A stretch of DNA of 64,000 nt from Oscillospiraceae bacterium (lineage in GTDB: Bacteria > Bacillota > Clostridia > Oscillospirales > Oscillospiraceae). This document shows, piece after piece, positions 32,307 to 41,364 of the stretch (the first letter of the stretch is position 1; the number at the start of each line of letters is the position of its first letter). Below the pieces are notes generated by a model. That model saw nothing but the letters and a program-made list of their open reading frames with translations, was not told the DNA's origin and ran no database searches. The stretch is from positions 1 through 64,000 of the forward strand of contig JAFSAP010000015.1 of assembly GCA_017440925.1 (NCBI GenBank), in the 5' to 3' direction. A program made the position numbers and the translations under genes.

Positions 32307-33353
32307 ATGAGTATTTTTGCAGACAAGACCCTTATGATTACCGGCGGCACCGGTTCCTTTGGCAATGCGGTGCTGAACCGTTTTCTGGATACAGACATCA
32401 AGGAGATCCGTGTATTCTCCCGTGATGAAAAAAAGCAGGACGATATGCGCCATGAGTTCCAGGCAAAGCTGCCCCAGGCAGCCGGAAAGATCAAGTTCTT
32501 CATCGGCGATGTCCGGGACATTTCTTCTGTAAAAAATGCCATGCATGGTGTGGACTATATTTTCCATGCAGCAGCGCTGAAGCAGGTGCCCTCCTGTGAG
32601 TTCTTCCCCATGGAAGCGGTCAAGACCAATGTGATTGGCACAGACAATGTGCTGACGGCTGCCATTGATGCCGGCGTGAAAGCCGTAATCTGCCTGTCCA
32701 CAGACAAGGCTGCCTATCCAGTCAACGCCATGGGTACCTCCAAGGCCATGATGGAAAAGGTCATCGTTGCCAAGTCCCGTACCGTGGCTCCCGAAGAAAC
32801 CAAGATCTGCTGCACCCGCTACGGTAATGTTATGTGCAGCCGGGGCAGTGTTATCCCTCTGTGGATCGAGCAGATCAAGGCGGGCAATCCCATTACCATT
32901 ACGGAACCTTCCATGACCCGTTTCATTATGAGCTTGGAAGAGGCGGTGGATCTGGTGCTGTTTGCTTTCGAAAACGGCATCAGCGGTGATATTCTGGTTC
33001 AGAAGGCGCCTGCCTGCACCATTGAGACTCTGGCAAAGGCCGTTACCGGCCTGTTTGCCCCCGGCCATGAGATCAAGGTCATCGGTATCCGTCATGGCGA
33101 AAAAATGTATGAAACCCTGCTGACCAATGAAGAATGTGCAAATGCCGTGGATCTGGGTAATTTCTACCGGGTGCCCTCTGACAAGCGGGATCTGAACTAC
33201 GATAAGTATTTCAAGGAAGGCGATACTGAGCGTAACGTCCTTACAGAATTCAACAGCAGCAATACGGAGCTTCTGAATGTGGAGCAGGTGCAGCAGAAGC
33301 TGCTGAGCCTTTCCTACATCCGAGATGAATTGGCTGCCTGGAAGAAACCGTAA
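32307..33353 (+). CDS. capE: UDP-GlcNAc C4,6-dehydratase/C5-epimerase (UDP-L-FucNAc pathway step 1)
   Basis: The 348-residue soluble enzyme belongs to the CapE/FnlA/WbjB group: LMITGGTGSFGNAVLNRFL (NAD motif), SRDEKKQDDMRHEF, ALKQVPSCEFFPMEAVKTN, CLSTDKAAYPVNAMGTSKAMMEK region with Met-x3-Lys, and RYGNVMCSRGSVIPLW. It converts UDP-GlcNAc to UDP-2-acetamido-2,6-dideoxy-beta-L-arabino-4-hexulose. The downstream partners CapF (34091) and CapG (35822) complete the route. Start spacing is three bases from the upstream stop with AGGAGCG as RBS. Confidence 0.93.
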   Translation: MSIFADKTLMITGGTGSFGNAVLNRFLDTDIKEIRVFSRDEKKQDDMRHEFQAKLPQAAGKIKFFIGDVRDISSVKNAMHGVDYIFHAAALKQVPSCEFFPMEAVKTNVIGTDNVLTAAIDAGVKAVICLSTDKAAYPVNAMGTSKAMMEKVIVAKSRTVAPEETKICCTRYGNVMCSRGSVIPLWIEQIKAGNPITITEPSMTRFIMSLEEAVDLVLFAFENGISGDILVQKAPACTIETLAKAVTGLFAPGHEIKVIGIRHGEKMYETLLTNEECANAVDLGNFYRVPSDKRDLNYDKYFKEGDTERNVLTEFNSSNTELLNVEQVQQKLLSLSYIRDELAAWKKP

Positions 33354-33371
33354 GAACACAGGAGATTTCCT

Positions 33372-34091
33372 ATGAACAAAAAAGAATTGGTTCAAAAATA
33401 TCCTTTCCTGGTGAAGCTGGGATGCACGGTATACAATCTGCCCAACTGCCTGCGCATCAAAAAGGGAAAGGGAAACCGGGTGGAAGCACCCCGGGCTATG
33501 CTGAAAAATGTGAATATCCGGATTTCCGGTACAGGCAATACAGTCTTTATCGATGATTTCACAACTCTGAAGAATACTAATATCTATATCCACGGCAACA
33601 ACAATACTGTCCGTGTGGGCAAATGGACTTCTTTCTGGAACTCCGAGATCTGCATGGAAGATGACGGTAATGAAGTGTCCATCGGCAACCATACCAAAAT
33701 TATGGGCAATACCCAGATGGCTACCATGGAAGGAACCAAGATTCTCATCGGCAGCGAATGTGGCTTCTCTACCGACATCATCATGCGCACCGGTGACTCC
33801 CATTCCATTCTGGATATGGAAGGCAGACGGTTCAATGCCTCCAAGGATATTATTCTGGAGGACCATGTGTGGGTTGGCCTGAAGGTTATCTGCATGAAGG
33901 GCACCCATGTGTCCCGCAACAGCATTATTGCTGCCGGCGCTGTGGTATCCGGAAAGTTTATGGAACCTAACTGCATCATCGGTGGTGTTCCCGGTAAAGT
34001 CATCAAAAAGGGTGTCGAATGGTGCACGCCCCGGATTCCTGTGGGCAGTGTGGCGGAGGAATTCTACCAGATCCCGAAGGAGAATGCATAG
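33372..34091 (+). CDS. Left-handed beta-helix acyltransferase
   Basis: The 239-residue protein consists of hexapeptide-repeat beta-helix from about 45 to 220, with a final coil ILEDHVWVGLKVICMKGTHV, and the usual closing AAGAVVSGKF and GGVPGKVIKKG. An unusual N-terminal stretch (VYNLPNCLRIKKGKGNRV) precedes it. Such enzymes O- or N-acylate sugars with acetyl-CoA; the target is presumably a residue of the glycan or a nucleotide-sugar intermediate. It lies between capE and capF, and its TAG shares one base with the GTG of capF. Confidence 0.87.
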   Translation: MNKKELVQKYPFLVKLGCTVYNLPNCLRIKKGKGNRVEAPRAMLKNVNIRISGTGNTVFIDDFTTLKNTNIYIHGNNNTVRVGKWTSFWNSEICMEDDGNEVSIGNHTKIMGNTQMATMEGTKILIGSECGFSTDIIMRTGDSHSILDMEGRRFNASKDIILEDHVWVGLKVICMKGTHVSRNSIIAAGAVVSGKFMEPNCIIGGVPGKVIKKGVEWCTPRIPVGSVAEEFYQIPKENA

Positions 34092-35296
34092 TGAACATTC
34101 TGATTACCGGTGCTGCCGGATTTGTGGGTAAAAATCTGACAGCAGCGCTGCAATGTATTAAGGACGGAAAAGACAGAACCCATCCGGGTCTTTCCATTGG
34201 TGAGCTTTATCTGTATGACATTGATTCCCCGGAAGAACTTCTGGAGGAAGCATGCAGCAAGGCGGATTTCGTGTTTAACATGGCTGGTGTAAACCGTCCC
34301 CAGACCCAGGAAGAGTTTATGGATGGCAACTTCGGCTTTGCATCCAAACTGCTGGATACTCTGAAAAAATATCGCAATACCTGCCCCGTAATGCTGTCCT
34401 CTTCCATCCAGGCAACCCTTATCGGCCGCTATGCATCCGGGGAATACGGGAAGAGCAAAAAGGCAGGCGAAGATCTGTTCTTTGCCTATGGGCAGCAGAC
34501 CGGTGCAAAGGTACTGGTTTACCGCTTCCCGAATCTTTTCGGCAAATGGTGCCGTCCGAATTATAATTCTGCAGTGGCAACCTTCTGTCATAACTATGCC
34601 AATGATCTGCCCATTACCGTAAATGATGCTTCTGTTCAGCTGGAACTGCTGTATATTGACGACCTGGTGGAGGAAATGATTGCAGCACTGGAGGGCAGAG
34701 AACACCGTTGCGAATTTGACGGTGTGGATACGGTTCTGACAGAGGATGGCCGATACTGTGCTGCACCAGTGACCCACAAGGTTACGCTGGGCGAGATCGT
34801 TGCCCTTTTGGATGATTTTAAGGCACAGCCCCAGACTCTGCTGATGCCGGAGATTCCCCATAACAGTTTTGCAAAAAAGCTGTATTCTACCTATCTTTCC
34901 TATCTGCCCAAAGAAAAGGCAGCCTTCCCTCTGAAAATGAACTGCGATGCCCGGGGCAGCTTTACAGAGCTGCTGCGAACGGAGAAGTGTGGTCAGTTCA
35001 GTGTCAATGTGTCCCTTCCCGGAATTACCAAGGGCCAGCACTGGCATCACACCAAATGGGAATTTTTCATCGTTGTGGCAGGCCATGGCCTTATCCAGCA
35101 GCGGAAAGTGGGAAGCGATGAGGTTCTGAATTTTGAAGTCAGCGGCGATAAAATCGAAGCTGTCCATATGCTTCCCGGATATACCCACAATATTATTAAC
35201 CTCTCTGAGACAGAGAACCTTGTGACTGTCATGTGGGCCAATGAATGCTTTGACCCCAATAAGCCGGATACATTCTTCGAGAAGGTGGAGCAATGA
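34091..35296 (+). CDS. capF: Bifunctional reductase/epimerase CapF (UDP-L-FucNAc pathway step 2)
   Basis: The 401-residue two-domain enzyme has an N-terminal SDR domain (1-265; NILITGAAGFVGKNLTAAL, YGKSKKAGEDLFF with Tyr-x3-Lys) and a C-terminal cupin domain (about 285-401; GITKGQHWHHTKWEFFIVVA, metal-binding histidines). The product reduces the 4-keto sugar to UDP-2-acetamido-2,6-dideoxy-L-talose after cupin-assisted epimerisation. The GTG at 34091 is the canonical start position; the open frame extends upstream into the neighbouring gene. It overlaps the next gene by four bases. Confidence 0.94.
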   Translation: MNILITGAAGFVGKNLTAALQCIKDGKDRTHPGLSIGELYLYDIDSPEELLEEACSKADFVFNMAGVNRPQTQEEFMDGNFGFASKLLDTLKKYRNTCPVMLSSSIQATLIGRYASGEYGKSKKAGEDLFFAYGQQTGAKVLVYRFPNLFGKWCRPNYNSAVATFCHNYANDLPITVNDASVQLELLYIDDLVEEMIAALEGREHRCEFDGVDTVLTEDGRYCAAPVTHKVTLGEIVALLDDFKAQPQTLLMPEIPHNSFAKKLYSTYLSYLPKEKAAFPLKMNCDARGSFTELLRTEKCGQFSVNVSLPGITKGQHWHHTKWEFFIVVAGHGLIQQRKVGSDEVLNFEVSGDKIEAVHMLPGYTHNIINLSETENLVTVMWANECFDPNKPDTFFEKVEQ

Positions 35297-35808
35297 AAAA
35301 ACTGCTGATCCTGGGTGCTGGCGGCTACGGAAAAACCGTCGCAGACCTGGCTGCTCAGTTAGGATGCTACGGCAAGATCGCCTTTCTGGATGATGGCCGT
35401 AGCGGAGAAAACATTCTGGGAACTTGTGCGGAATATGTGTTGTTTGCAGATCCGGATACCCATATGTATCCGGCTTTCGGAAATAACGAGATACGGATGC
35501 ACTGGATGGAAACACTGTGTACTGCCGGGATTGCGGTCCCTGCGTTGGTGCATCCGCGTGCTTACGTCAGTCCTATGGCATCTGTGGGCATCGGAAGTGT
35601 TGTACTTCCAATGGCCGTTCTGAATACGGGTGTGACAGTGGAGGCTGGCTGTATCATCAATATTGGTGTGCTGATTGACCATGACAGTGTGATCGAAGCA
35701 GGTACGCATTTGGCTCCCGGTGCTATTGTCAAGGCAGAAAACCGGATCCCTGCCGGAAGTAAGATCGATTCCGGCAGAGTTGTTGAAAACCGGGAATATC
35801 CCCTGTAA
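35293..35808 (+). CDS. NeuD/PglD-family sugar acetyltransferase
   Basis: The 171-residue protein (short for the family, usually about 200) has an N-terminal Rossmann-like nucleotide-sugar domain (KLLILGAGGYGKTVADLAAQ) and a C-terminal beta-helix. The helix includes HPRAYVSPMASVGIGSVVLP, the INIGVLIDHDSVIEAGTHLA coil with the catalytic His, and a shortened end. It sits between capF and capG, so it may acetylate an amino group or hydroxyl of a precursor in this pathway, or the 4-amino sugar of a PglF/PglE/PglD route, though no dedicated PglE is nearby. Confidence 0.87.
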   Translation: MKKLLILGAGGYGKTVADLAAQLGCYGKIAFLDDGRSGENILGTCAEYVLFADPDTHMYPAFGNNEIRMHWMETLCTAGIAVPALVHPRAYVSPMASVGIGSVVLPMAVLNTGVTVEAGCIINIGVLIDHDSVIEAGTHLAPGAIVKAENRIPAGSKIDSGRVVENREYPL

Positions 35809-35821
35809 AGGAGTAAGAATT

Positions 35822-37006
35822 ATGGAAATGAAGTTGGATTATTCCGATATTTCCTTTCAAAACAACGGCAAGCTGAAACTGCTGATCATTGTCGGTACCC
35901 GGCCGGAGATCATCCGGCTGGCAGCGGTGATCAATAAGTGCCGTAAGTACTTTGACTGCATCCTGGCCCATACGGGACAGAACTATGACTATACGCTCAA
36001 CGGCATTTTCTTCCGGGATCTGGGCCTTGCGGATCCGGATGTCTATATGAATGCGGTTGGTGATGATCTGGGCGCCACTGTGGGCAACATCATCAACTGT
36101 TCTTATAAGCTGATGGCAGCAACAAAGCCTGATGCCATGCTGATCCTGGGTGATACCAATTCCTGCCTGTCGGCAATTCCCGCCAAGCGGCTGCACATCC
36201 CCATTTTCCACATGGAAGCCGGCAACCGCTGCAAGGATGAATGTCTGCCGGAGGAGACCAACCGCCGGATCGTGGATATCATTTCTGACGTGAATCTGGC
36301 TTATTCCGAGCATGCCCGGAAGTATCTGCATGACTGTGGCCTGCCCAAGGAACGGACCTACGTTACCGGCAGCCCCATGGCAGAGGTGCTGCACCAGAAC
36401 CTTGCGTCTATCGAGGCTTCCGATGTTCATGCCCGCCTGGGACTGGAGAAGGGAAAATATATCCTTCTGTCTGCCCACCGGGAGGAGAATATCGATACGG
36501 AAAAGAATTTTGTTTCTCTGTTCACAGCCATCAATGCTATGGCAGAGAAGTACGATATGCCCATTCTCTATTCCTGCCATCCCCGCAGCCGGAAGCGTCT
36601 GGAAGCTACCGGTTTCCAACTGGATTCCCGGGTGCGCATGAATGAACCTCTGGGCTTCCACGACTATAACTGCCTGCAGATGAATGCTTTTGCGGTGGTG
36701 TCCGATTCCGGCACCCTGCCGGAGGAAAGCAGCTTCTTCGCATCTGTTGGGCATCCCTTCCCGGCGGTCTGCATCCGCACCTCTACGGAGCGGCCCGAGG
36801 CCCTGGACAAGGCCTGCTTTATTCTGGCGGGTATTGACGAGGGACATTTGCTCCAGGCGGTGGATACGGCTGTGCAGATGAATCTGGATGGCGACCATGG
36901 CATCCCCGTTCCGGACTATGTGGAGGAAAATGTCTCTACAAAAGTTGTCAAAATCATTCAGTCTTATACCGGTGTTGTCGATAAGATGGTGTGGCGTAAA
37001 TACTAA
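35822..37006 (+). CDS. capG: UDP-L-FucNAc 2-epimerase CapG (pathway step 3)
   Basis: The 394-residue protein belongs to the non-hydrolysing UDP-GlcNAc 2-epimerase fold but is of the CapG/FnlC/WbjD type. It has LLIIVGTRPEIIRLAAVINK, HTGQNYDYTLNGIFFRDLGL, LGDTNSCLSAI, HMEAGNRCKDECLPEETNRR and SDSGTLPEESSFF. The NRCKDECLPEE signature separates it from WecB. It makes UDP-L-FucNAc from UDP-2-acetamido-2,6-dideoxy-L-talose. The ATG at 35822 has AAGGAG before it. Confidence 0.94.
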   Translation: MEMKLDYSDISFQNNGKLKLLIIVGTRPEIIRLAAVINKCRKYFDCILAHTGQNYDYTLNGIFFRDLGLADPDVYMNAVGDDLGATVGNIINCSYKLMAATKPDAMLILGDTNSCLSAIPAKRLHIPIFHMEAGNRCKDECLPEETNRRIVDIISDVNLAYSEHARKYLHDCGLPKERTYVTGSPMAEVLHQNLASIEASDVHARLGLEKGKYILLSAHREENIDTEKNFVSLFTAINAMAEKYDMPILYSCHPRSRKRLEATGFQLDSRVRMNEPLGFHDYNCLQMNAFAVVSDSGTLPEESSFFASVGHPFPAVCIRTSTERPEALDKACFILAGIDEGHLLQAVDTAVQMNLDGDHGIPVPDYVEENVSTKVVKIIQSYTGVVDKMVWRKY

Positions 37007-37041
37007 CCAATAAACGTTGTTGTTAAAAAAGAGGTGAGCCT

Positions 37042-38139
37042 GTGAAATATTTGTTTATCAATTCCGTTGCCGGGGTTGGCAGCACCGGACGGATTGCTGC
37101 TGAAAAATGCCGGGAACTGATGGCGGAAGGCCATACGTGCAGGCTTGCCTATGGCCGAAAATGTGCAAACTGTGCGGATATTCCCACCATCCGCATCGGC
37201 TCTGATCTGGATTTCAAATGCCATGGTGTTATCAACCGGGTGTTTGACAACCATGGTTTTAATTCCGCTTCTGCAACCCGGAAATTCCTGAAGCAGGTAA
37301 AGGCATATGATCCCGATGTGATCTGGCTGCACAACATCCACGGTTACTATATCCACGTGGGGCTTCTGTTTGAATATCTGCGGTTTTGCGGCAAAAAGAT
37401 CATCTGGACCCTCCATGACTGCTGGAGTTTTACCGGCCACTGCGCCTATTTTGACTATGTGGGCTGCGACAGATGGAAGACTGGCTGCCACGATTGCCCA
37501 CAGAAGAAGAGTTACCCTGCCAGCCTTCTGATGGACAACAGTAAGGAAAATTACGAGGCCAAAAAATATCATTTTACCGGGATTCCCAATCTGACGCTGG
37601 TGGTTCCCTCCCAATGGCTTGCCGGTCGTGTCAAGGAAAGCTTTTTGGGAGAATATCCTGTGGAAGTTGTATATAATACCGTAGATCCCACCGTTTTCAA
37701 GCCTACTCCCAGTGATTTCCGGCAGAGATATGGTCTGGAGGAAAAAACGGTGCTTCTGGGCGTTGCCAACATTTGGGAAGAACGCAAGGGCCTTAAGGAT
37801 TTCGTGGAATTGGCAAAGCATTTGGATGACAGCTACCGGATCGTTCTGGTGGGACTGACACCAGAGCAGAGCAAAAACCTGCCTGCCAATATTTTGTGTC
37901 TGCCAAGAACGGACAGTATACAAAAGTTGGTGGAGATTTATTCTGCAGCAGACCTGTACATCAATCCCAGCGTAGAGGAAACCTTTGGAATGACCACTCT
38001 GGAGGCAATCTGCTGTGGTACAAAGCCTGTTGTTTACCGGGGCACAGCCTGTGAAGAGGTTACACGACAGTTTGGTGGCATAGCTGTAGAGAAAGGCTGG
38101 AAAAGCATTTTGAAAGCTGTTGAAGAGAATCGGAAATAG
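37042..38139 (+). CDS. GT4 glycosyltransferase (WcaC-like)
   Basis: The 365-residue GT-B enzyme shows the cluster typical of colanic-acid WcaC-type enzymes: WLHNIHGYYIHVGLLFEYL, TLHDCWSFTGHCAYFDYVGC and CHDCPQKKSYP, a cysteine set that may bind metal. It also has the donor-site PSVEETFGMTTLEAICCG (Ex7E). The start is GTG at 37042, with AGAGGTGAG before it. It presumably adds one sugar of the repeat unit at the inner membrane face. Confidence 0.88.
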   Translation: MKYLFINSVAGVGSTGRIAAEKCRELMAEGHTCRLAYGRKCANCADIPTIRIGSDLDFKCHGVINRVFDNHGFNSASATRKFLKQVKAYDPDVIWLHNIHGYYIHVGLLFEYLRFCGKKIIWTLHDCWSFTGHCAYFDYVGCDRWKTGCHDCPQKKSYPASLLMDNSKENYEAKKYHFTGIPNLTLVVPSQWLAGRVKESFLGEYPVEVVYNTVDPTVFKPTPSDFRQRYGLEEKTVLLGVANIWEERKGLKDFVELAKHLDDSYRIVLVGLTPEQSKNLPANILCLPRTDSIQKLVEIYSAADLYINPSVEETFGMTTLEAICCGTKPVVYRGTACEEVTRQFGGIAVEKGWKSILKAVEENRK

Positions 38140-38153
38140 AAAGGATTCTGCAA

Positions 38154-39419
38154 ATGAAATATTATCGTTTTCCGGATACAAAGCTGTTTAAAATCAGCTT
38201 TTTCCTGTTTCTGCTGGCGCTGCAGATGATTTCGAGAAGTGCAATGATCCCTTCTGCATTCGATATTTTCTATCCGACCTATTTTGCGACGATCGGCTTG
38301 ATCCTCGTGATGGGTATTCTGTTTTTGGGGGTAAACAGGAAGCGGATAAAAGAGGTATTTACAGATAAGCGTATGATTGCAGTGATTTGCATCGTTGCGC
38401 TTTTGCTTGCACTGATGCTTGTGAAGCAGGACTATCAGGCTATCTATATCAGCATTATGCTGTATATGCTGTTCGCTGTATTTGTTAACTATTTTATGCC
38501 AATGCAGGAAGTGGCAGGATATTATGTTGGATTAATGTGTTTGCTGGGCGCATGGACATTGGTAGGTTCCTTCCTTCTGAAACCATTGGTGGAAGCCGGT
38601 ATGATTGCCTGCCATACGTTTAAGGCGATTAATGGCTGGTCCATGTACAATTTTGGACTTACCTTTACATCCTATCTGAACGATGCGCAGGTCGAAACCA
38701 TGCGGGCCTTCGGCATATTCAGAGAACCGGGCCTGTATCAGATTTTTCTGTTTGTTGCGATCCAGCTGAATAATTACACTGTTCAGTGGGGAAAAAAATG
38801 GCATATGTGGGCAGTGAATGCGGTGTTGTTTTCGGCACTGATGGTGACTTTTGCCACCGGTGGTGTTCTTGCCCTGGGCCTGTATATCGTATTTTTATTT
38901 TTTGATAAGAAACTCTATAAAAATAAATGGCTGTGCCTTGCTGCAATTGTGTCTGTGGCAGTCGGGGCAATAATGATTCTGGCTGCACTGATGAAAGGCG
39001 GCGTTCTGGCTGTTGAACTGGTGGGAATGGTGGAAAAGCTGGTTACAGATAACGAATCTATCCGTGACAGAGTCGGTTCCATTTTTGTAAACGCGAAGCA
39101 TTTTTTGAATCATCCGATTGTTGGTGAGAAAATATCCACTGTTGTGTATTCCATTGCCAGTAATACTGCTTCGTCGGCCATTATGTTTGCAGGTTTTGGA
39201 GTTGTTGGCGGCTGTCTGCATGTGGCATCCTGGGTGGCGTTGGTATGGAAGAAAGAACGCAGCGTTCTGATGAATCTAATCTTAATGGTGATCCTCTTCA
39301 TCCCCTTCAATACCCAGAATGTTGTGCATGATATCTTCTTCTGGCTTTTCCCGACAATGGCTTTGCTGGAAAAGGGATTGCTTGTTTTTACAGAATTAAT
39401 TCAGAACAGGAAGGTATAA
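38154..39419 (+). CDS. wzy: O-antigen/capsule polymerase, Wzy-like
   Basis: The 421-residue integral membrane protein has about eleven hydrophobic segments and one larger loop (about 125-190) containing the FREPGLYQIFLF motif typical of O-antigen ligase/polymerase proteins. It shows no similarity I can name beyond topology. It probably joins flipped repeat units on the outer face. It is the only clear polymerase in the locus. It is AT-richer than capE-capG, consistent with a variable serotype-specific gene. Confidence 0.82.
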   Translation: MKYYRFPDTKLFKISFFLFLLALQMISRSAMIPSAFDIFYPTYFATIGLILVMGILFLGVNRKRIKEVFTDKRMIAVICIVALLLALMLVKQDYQAIYISIMLYMLFAVFVNYFMPMQEVAGYYVGLMCLLGAWTLVGSFLLKPLVEAGMIACHTFKAINGWSMYNFGLTFTSYLNDAQVETMRAFGIFREPGLYQIFLFVAIQLNNYTVQWGKKWHMWAVNAVLFSALMVTFATGGVLALGLYIVFLFFDKKLYKNKWLCLAAIVSVAVGAIMILAALMKGGVLAVELVGMVEKLVTDNESIRDRVGSIFVNAKHFLNHPIVGEKISTVVYSIASNTASSAIMFAGFGVVGGCLHVASWVALVWKKERSVLMNLILMVILFIPFNTQNVVHDIFFWLFPTMALLEKGLLVFTELIQNRKV

Positions 39420-39421
39420 CG

Positions 39422-40237
39422 ATGGAGCAGGAAGTGCTGAAGAGAGTACAGCCAGTTTTGCTGAATATGCTGAAAGACATTCGGAGGGTTTGTGATGAAA
39501 ACGGCATCCGGTATTTTCTGTACCGAGGTACATTCCTGGGCGCAGTGCGACATAAGGGATTCATTCCGTGGGATGATGACATGGATATTGCAATGTTGCG
39601 GCAGGATTATGAACGTTTTTGCAGAATTGCACCAGAAAAACTGAGTTCTTCCTATTGCTTTCAGAACTGGCATACTGACGAAAACTATGCACATCCCTTT
39701 GGAAAAGTTCGTAAACGCGGCACAGTTTATGTGGAGGCAAAATGCTGCAGGTTGCAGGAAAATGGCTTTTATATTGATATTTATCCCATTGACTTTGCTC
39801 CTGAGACTGTGGAACAGCAGCGTATGTTGAATCGTAAATTGCTTCATCTTTATCGGATCAAGCTGATGAAATGCCACTACACCCCATGGAAAGAGGAAGA
39901 AAGGACCATTTGGAAAAAACGGATTGGCTACATGTTGTATCAGATAGCGGCTCTGTTTGTCAGTCAAGCCTGGTTGGTAGAAAAATATGAACAGATTGTT
40001 ATGTCTATACCAGAGAGTAGCTGCGTTTATGAGCAGAGTGCATTGCCTCATGTACCATTCTTTAAGCGGGAGTGGTGTGAGAATCTTGCAGAATATACAT
40101 TTGATGATGTAGCTTTTCTGGGACCAGAAGACTATGATAGCTTTTTATCATCACTGTACGGAAATTATTTTGAACTGCCACCGGAAGATCAACGAGAAAA
40201 CCGTCATCAGATTATTGAACTAAGCTTTGGCGATTAG
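39422..40237 (+). CDS. LicD-family phosphotransferase
   Basis: The 271-residue protein carries the LicD nucleotidyltransferase-like core: YFLYRGTFLGAVRHKGFIPW, WDDDMDIAM with the metal-binding aspartates, and GFYIDIYPIDFAPE. LicD proteins attach phosphocholine or another phospho-group to a glycan sugar. No choline kinase or cytidylyltransferase gene is in the window, so the donor would have to come from elsewhere, or the group may be different (glycerol- or ribitol-phosphate). It begins two bases after wzy. Confidence 0.9.
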   Translation: MEQEVLKRVQPVLLNMLKDIRRVCDENGIRYFLYRGTFLGAVRHKGFIPWDDDMDIAMLRQDYERFCRIAPEKLSSSYCFQNWHTDENYAHPFGKVRKRGTVYVEAKCCRLQENGFYIDIYPIDFAPETVEQQRMLNRKLLHLYRIKLMKCHYTPWKEEERTIWKKRIGYMLYQIAALFVSQAWLVEKYEQIVMSIPESSCVYEQSALPHVPFFKREWCENLAEYTFDDVAFLGPEDYDSFLSSLYGNYFELPPEDQRENRHQIIELSFGD

Positions 40238-40259
40238 GAATCAAATCTGGAGGTTATCC

Positions 40260-41363
40260 ATGAAAAAAGCATTATTTTTGACAAACTACCCATCTCCCTA
40301 TCGAGTGGCTTTTTTTGATATGCTTGGGCAGGAACTGGATACAACGGTTCTGTATGCAGATCGCATTGAAAAGAAGACCCATCGTAGTGCAGACTGGTTT
40401 GTATCCAGTCAGGAAACATGTCATTCTGTACAGCTAAAAAAAAGAATGGCATCCTTTGGGGGACGTGATTTTTGCATTGATGTGCTTAACTGGCTGAAAA
40501 AAGACTGGGATGCCATTGTGCTCTGCGGCTATTCTTCACCTACCGTCATTCTTGCCATGATATATCTGCGATTGATGCGGATTCCTTTCTGGATGGAAGT
40601 GGATGGTGGTCTGATCCGGCAGGACACCCCTCTGCGATATCGGATCAAGCGGTTGCTGGTAAGTTCCGCCGCTGCTTACTTAAGTAGCGGTAAGGCAACC
40701 ACCGACTATCTGGTGCATTACGGTGCAAAGCGGGAGCAGGTCTGGGAGTATCCCTTCACGTCTCTTTGTGAGAAGGACCTTTTGCCACAACCGGTATCCC
40801 GGGAAGAAAAGCAGGCATTGCGACAGAAACTGAATCTGCAGGATGGAAAGATTATTCTCTCCATTGGCCAGTTTATCCATCGGAAGGGCTTTGATGTGCT
40901 CTTAAAAGCAGCTGATAAATTACAGGACGGTGCAGATATTTATATTGTGGGTGGAGAGCCTACAGAAGAGTACCTGCAGCTTTGCAAGGATTTGTCGCTG
41001 ACCAATGTGCATTTCCTTGGCTTTATGAAGAAGGAAAAGCTGATAGAGTATTATAAGGCGGCAGACTTGTTTGTTCTGCCTACACGGGAAGATATCTGGG
41101 GCCTGGTCATAAACGAAGCCATGGCTTTTGGCCTTCCAGTTGTTACAACAGACCGCTGTGTTGCAGGACTTGAGCTGGTTGAAGAGGGTGTTACAGGCTA
41201 TATTGTTCCTGTCGGAGATGAAAATGCGCTTGCCTGTAAAATGAATGAAGCACTTTGTGCAGATTTGAATAAGATGGGTGCAGCGGCATTGGAAAAAGTG
41301 CGTCCTTATACCATTGAAAACATGGCAAAAGTCCATGCGGAGATTTTCAGACAGGAGATTTGA
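40260..41363 (+). CDS. GT4 glycosyltransferase
   Basis: The 367-residue GT-B enzyme begins KKALFLTNYPSPYRVAFFDM, has ILSIGQFIHRKGFDVLLKAA at the donor domain start and the Ex7E region LPTREDIWGLVINEAMAFGL. The ATG at 40260 has TGGAGG six bases upstream; an earlier start lies in the licD overlap and lacks a site. The acceptor and donor cannot be read from the sequence. Confidence 0.9.
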   Translation: MKKALFLTNYPSPYRVAFFDMLGQELDTTVLYADRIEKKTHRSADWFVSSQETCHSVQLKKRMASFGGRDFCIDVLNWLKKDWDAIVLCGYSSPTVILAMIYLRLMRIPFWMEVDGGLIRQDTPLRYRIKRLLVSSAAAYLSSGKATTDYLVHYGAKREQVWEYPFTSLCEKDLLPQPVSREEKQALRQKLNLQDGKIILSIGQFIHRKGFDVLLKAADKLQDGADIYIVGGEPTEEYLQLCKDLSLTNVHFLGFMKKEKLIEYYKAADLFVLPTREDIWGLVINEAMAFGLPVVTTDRCVAGLELVEEGVTGYIVPVGDENALACKMNEALCADLNKMGAAALEKVRPYTIENMAKVHAEIFRQEI

Positions 41364-41364
41364 T

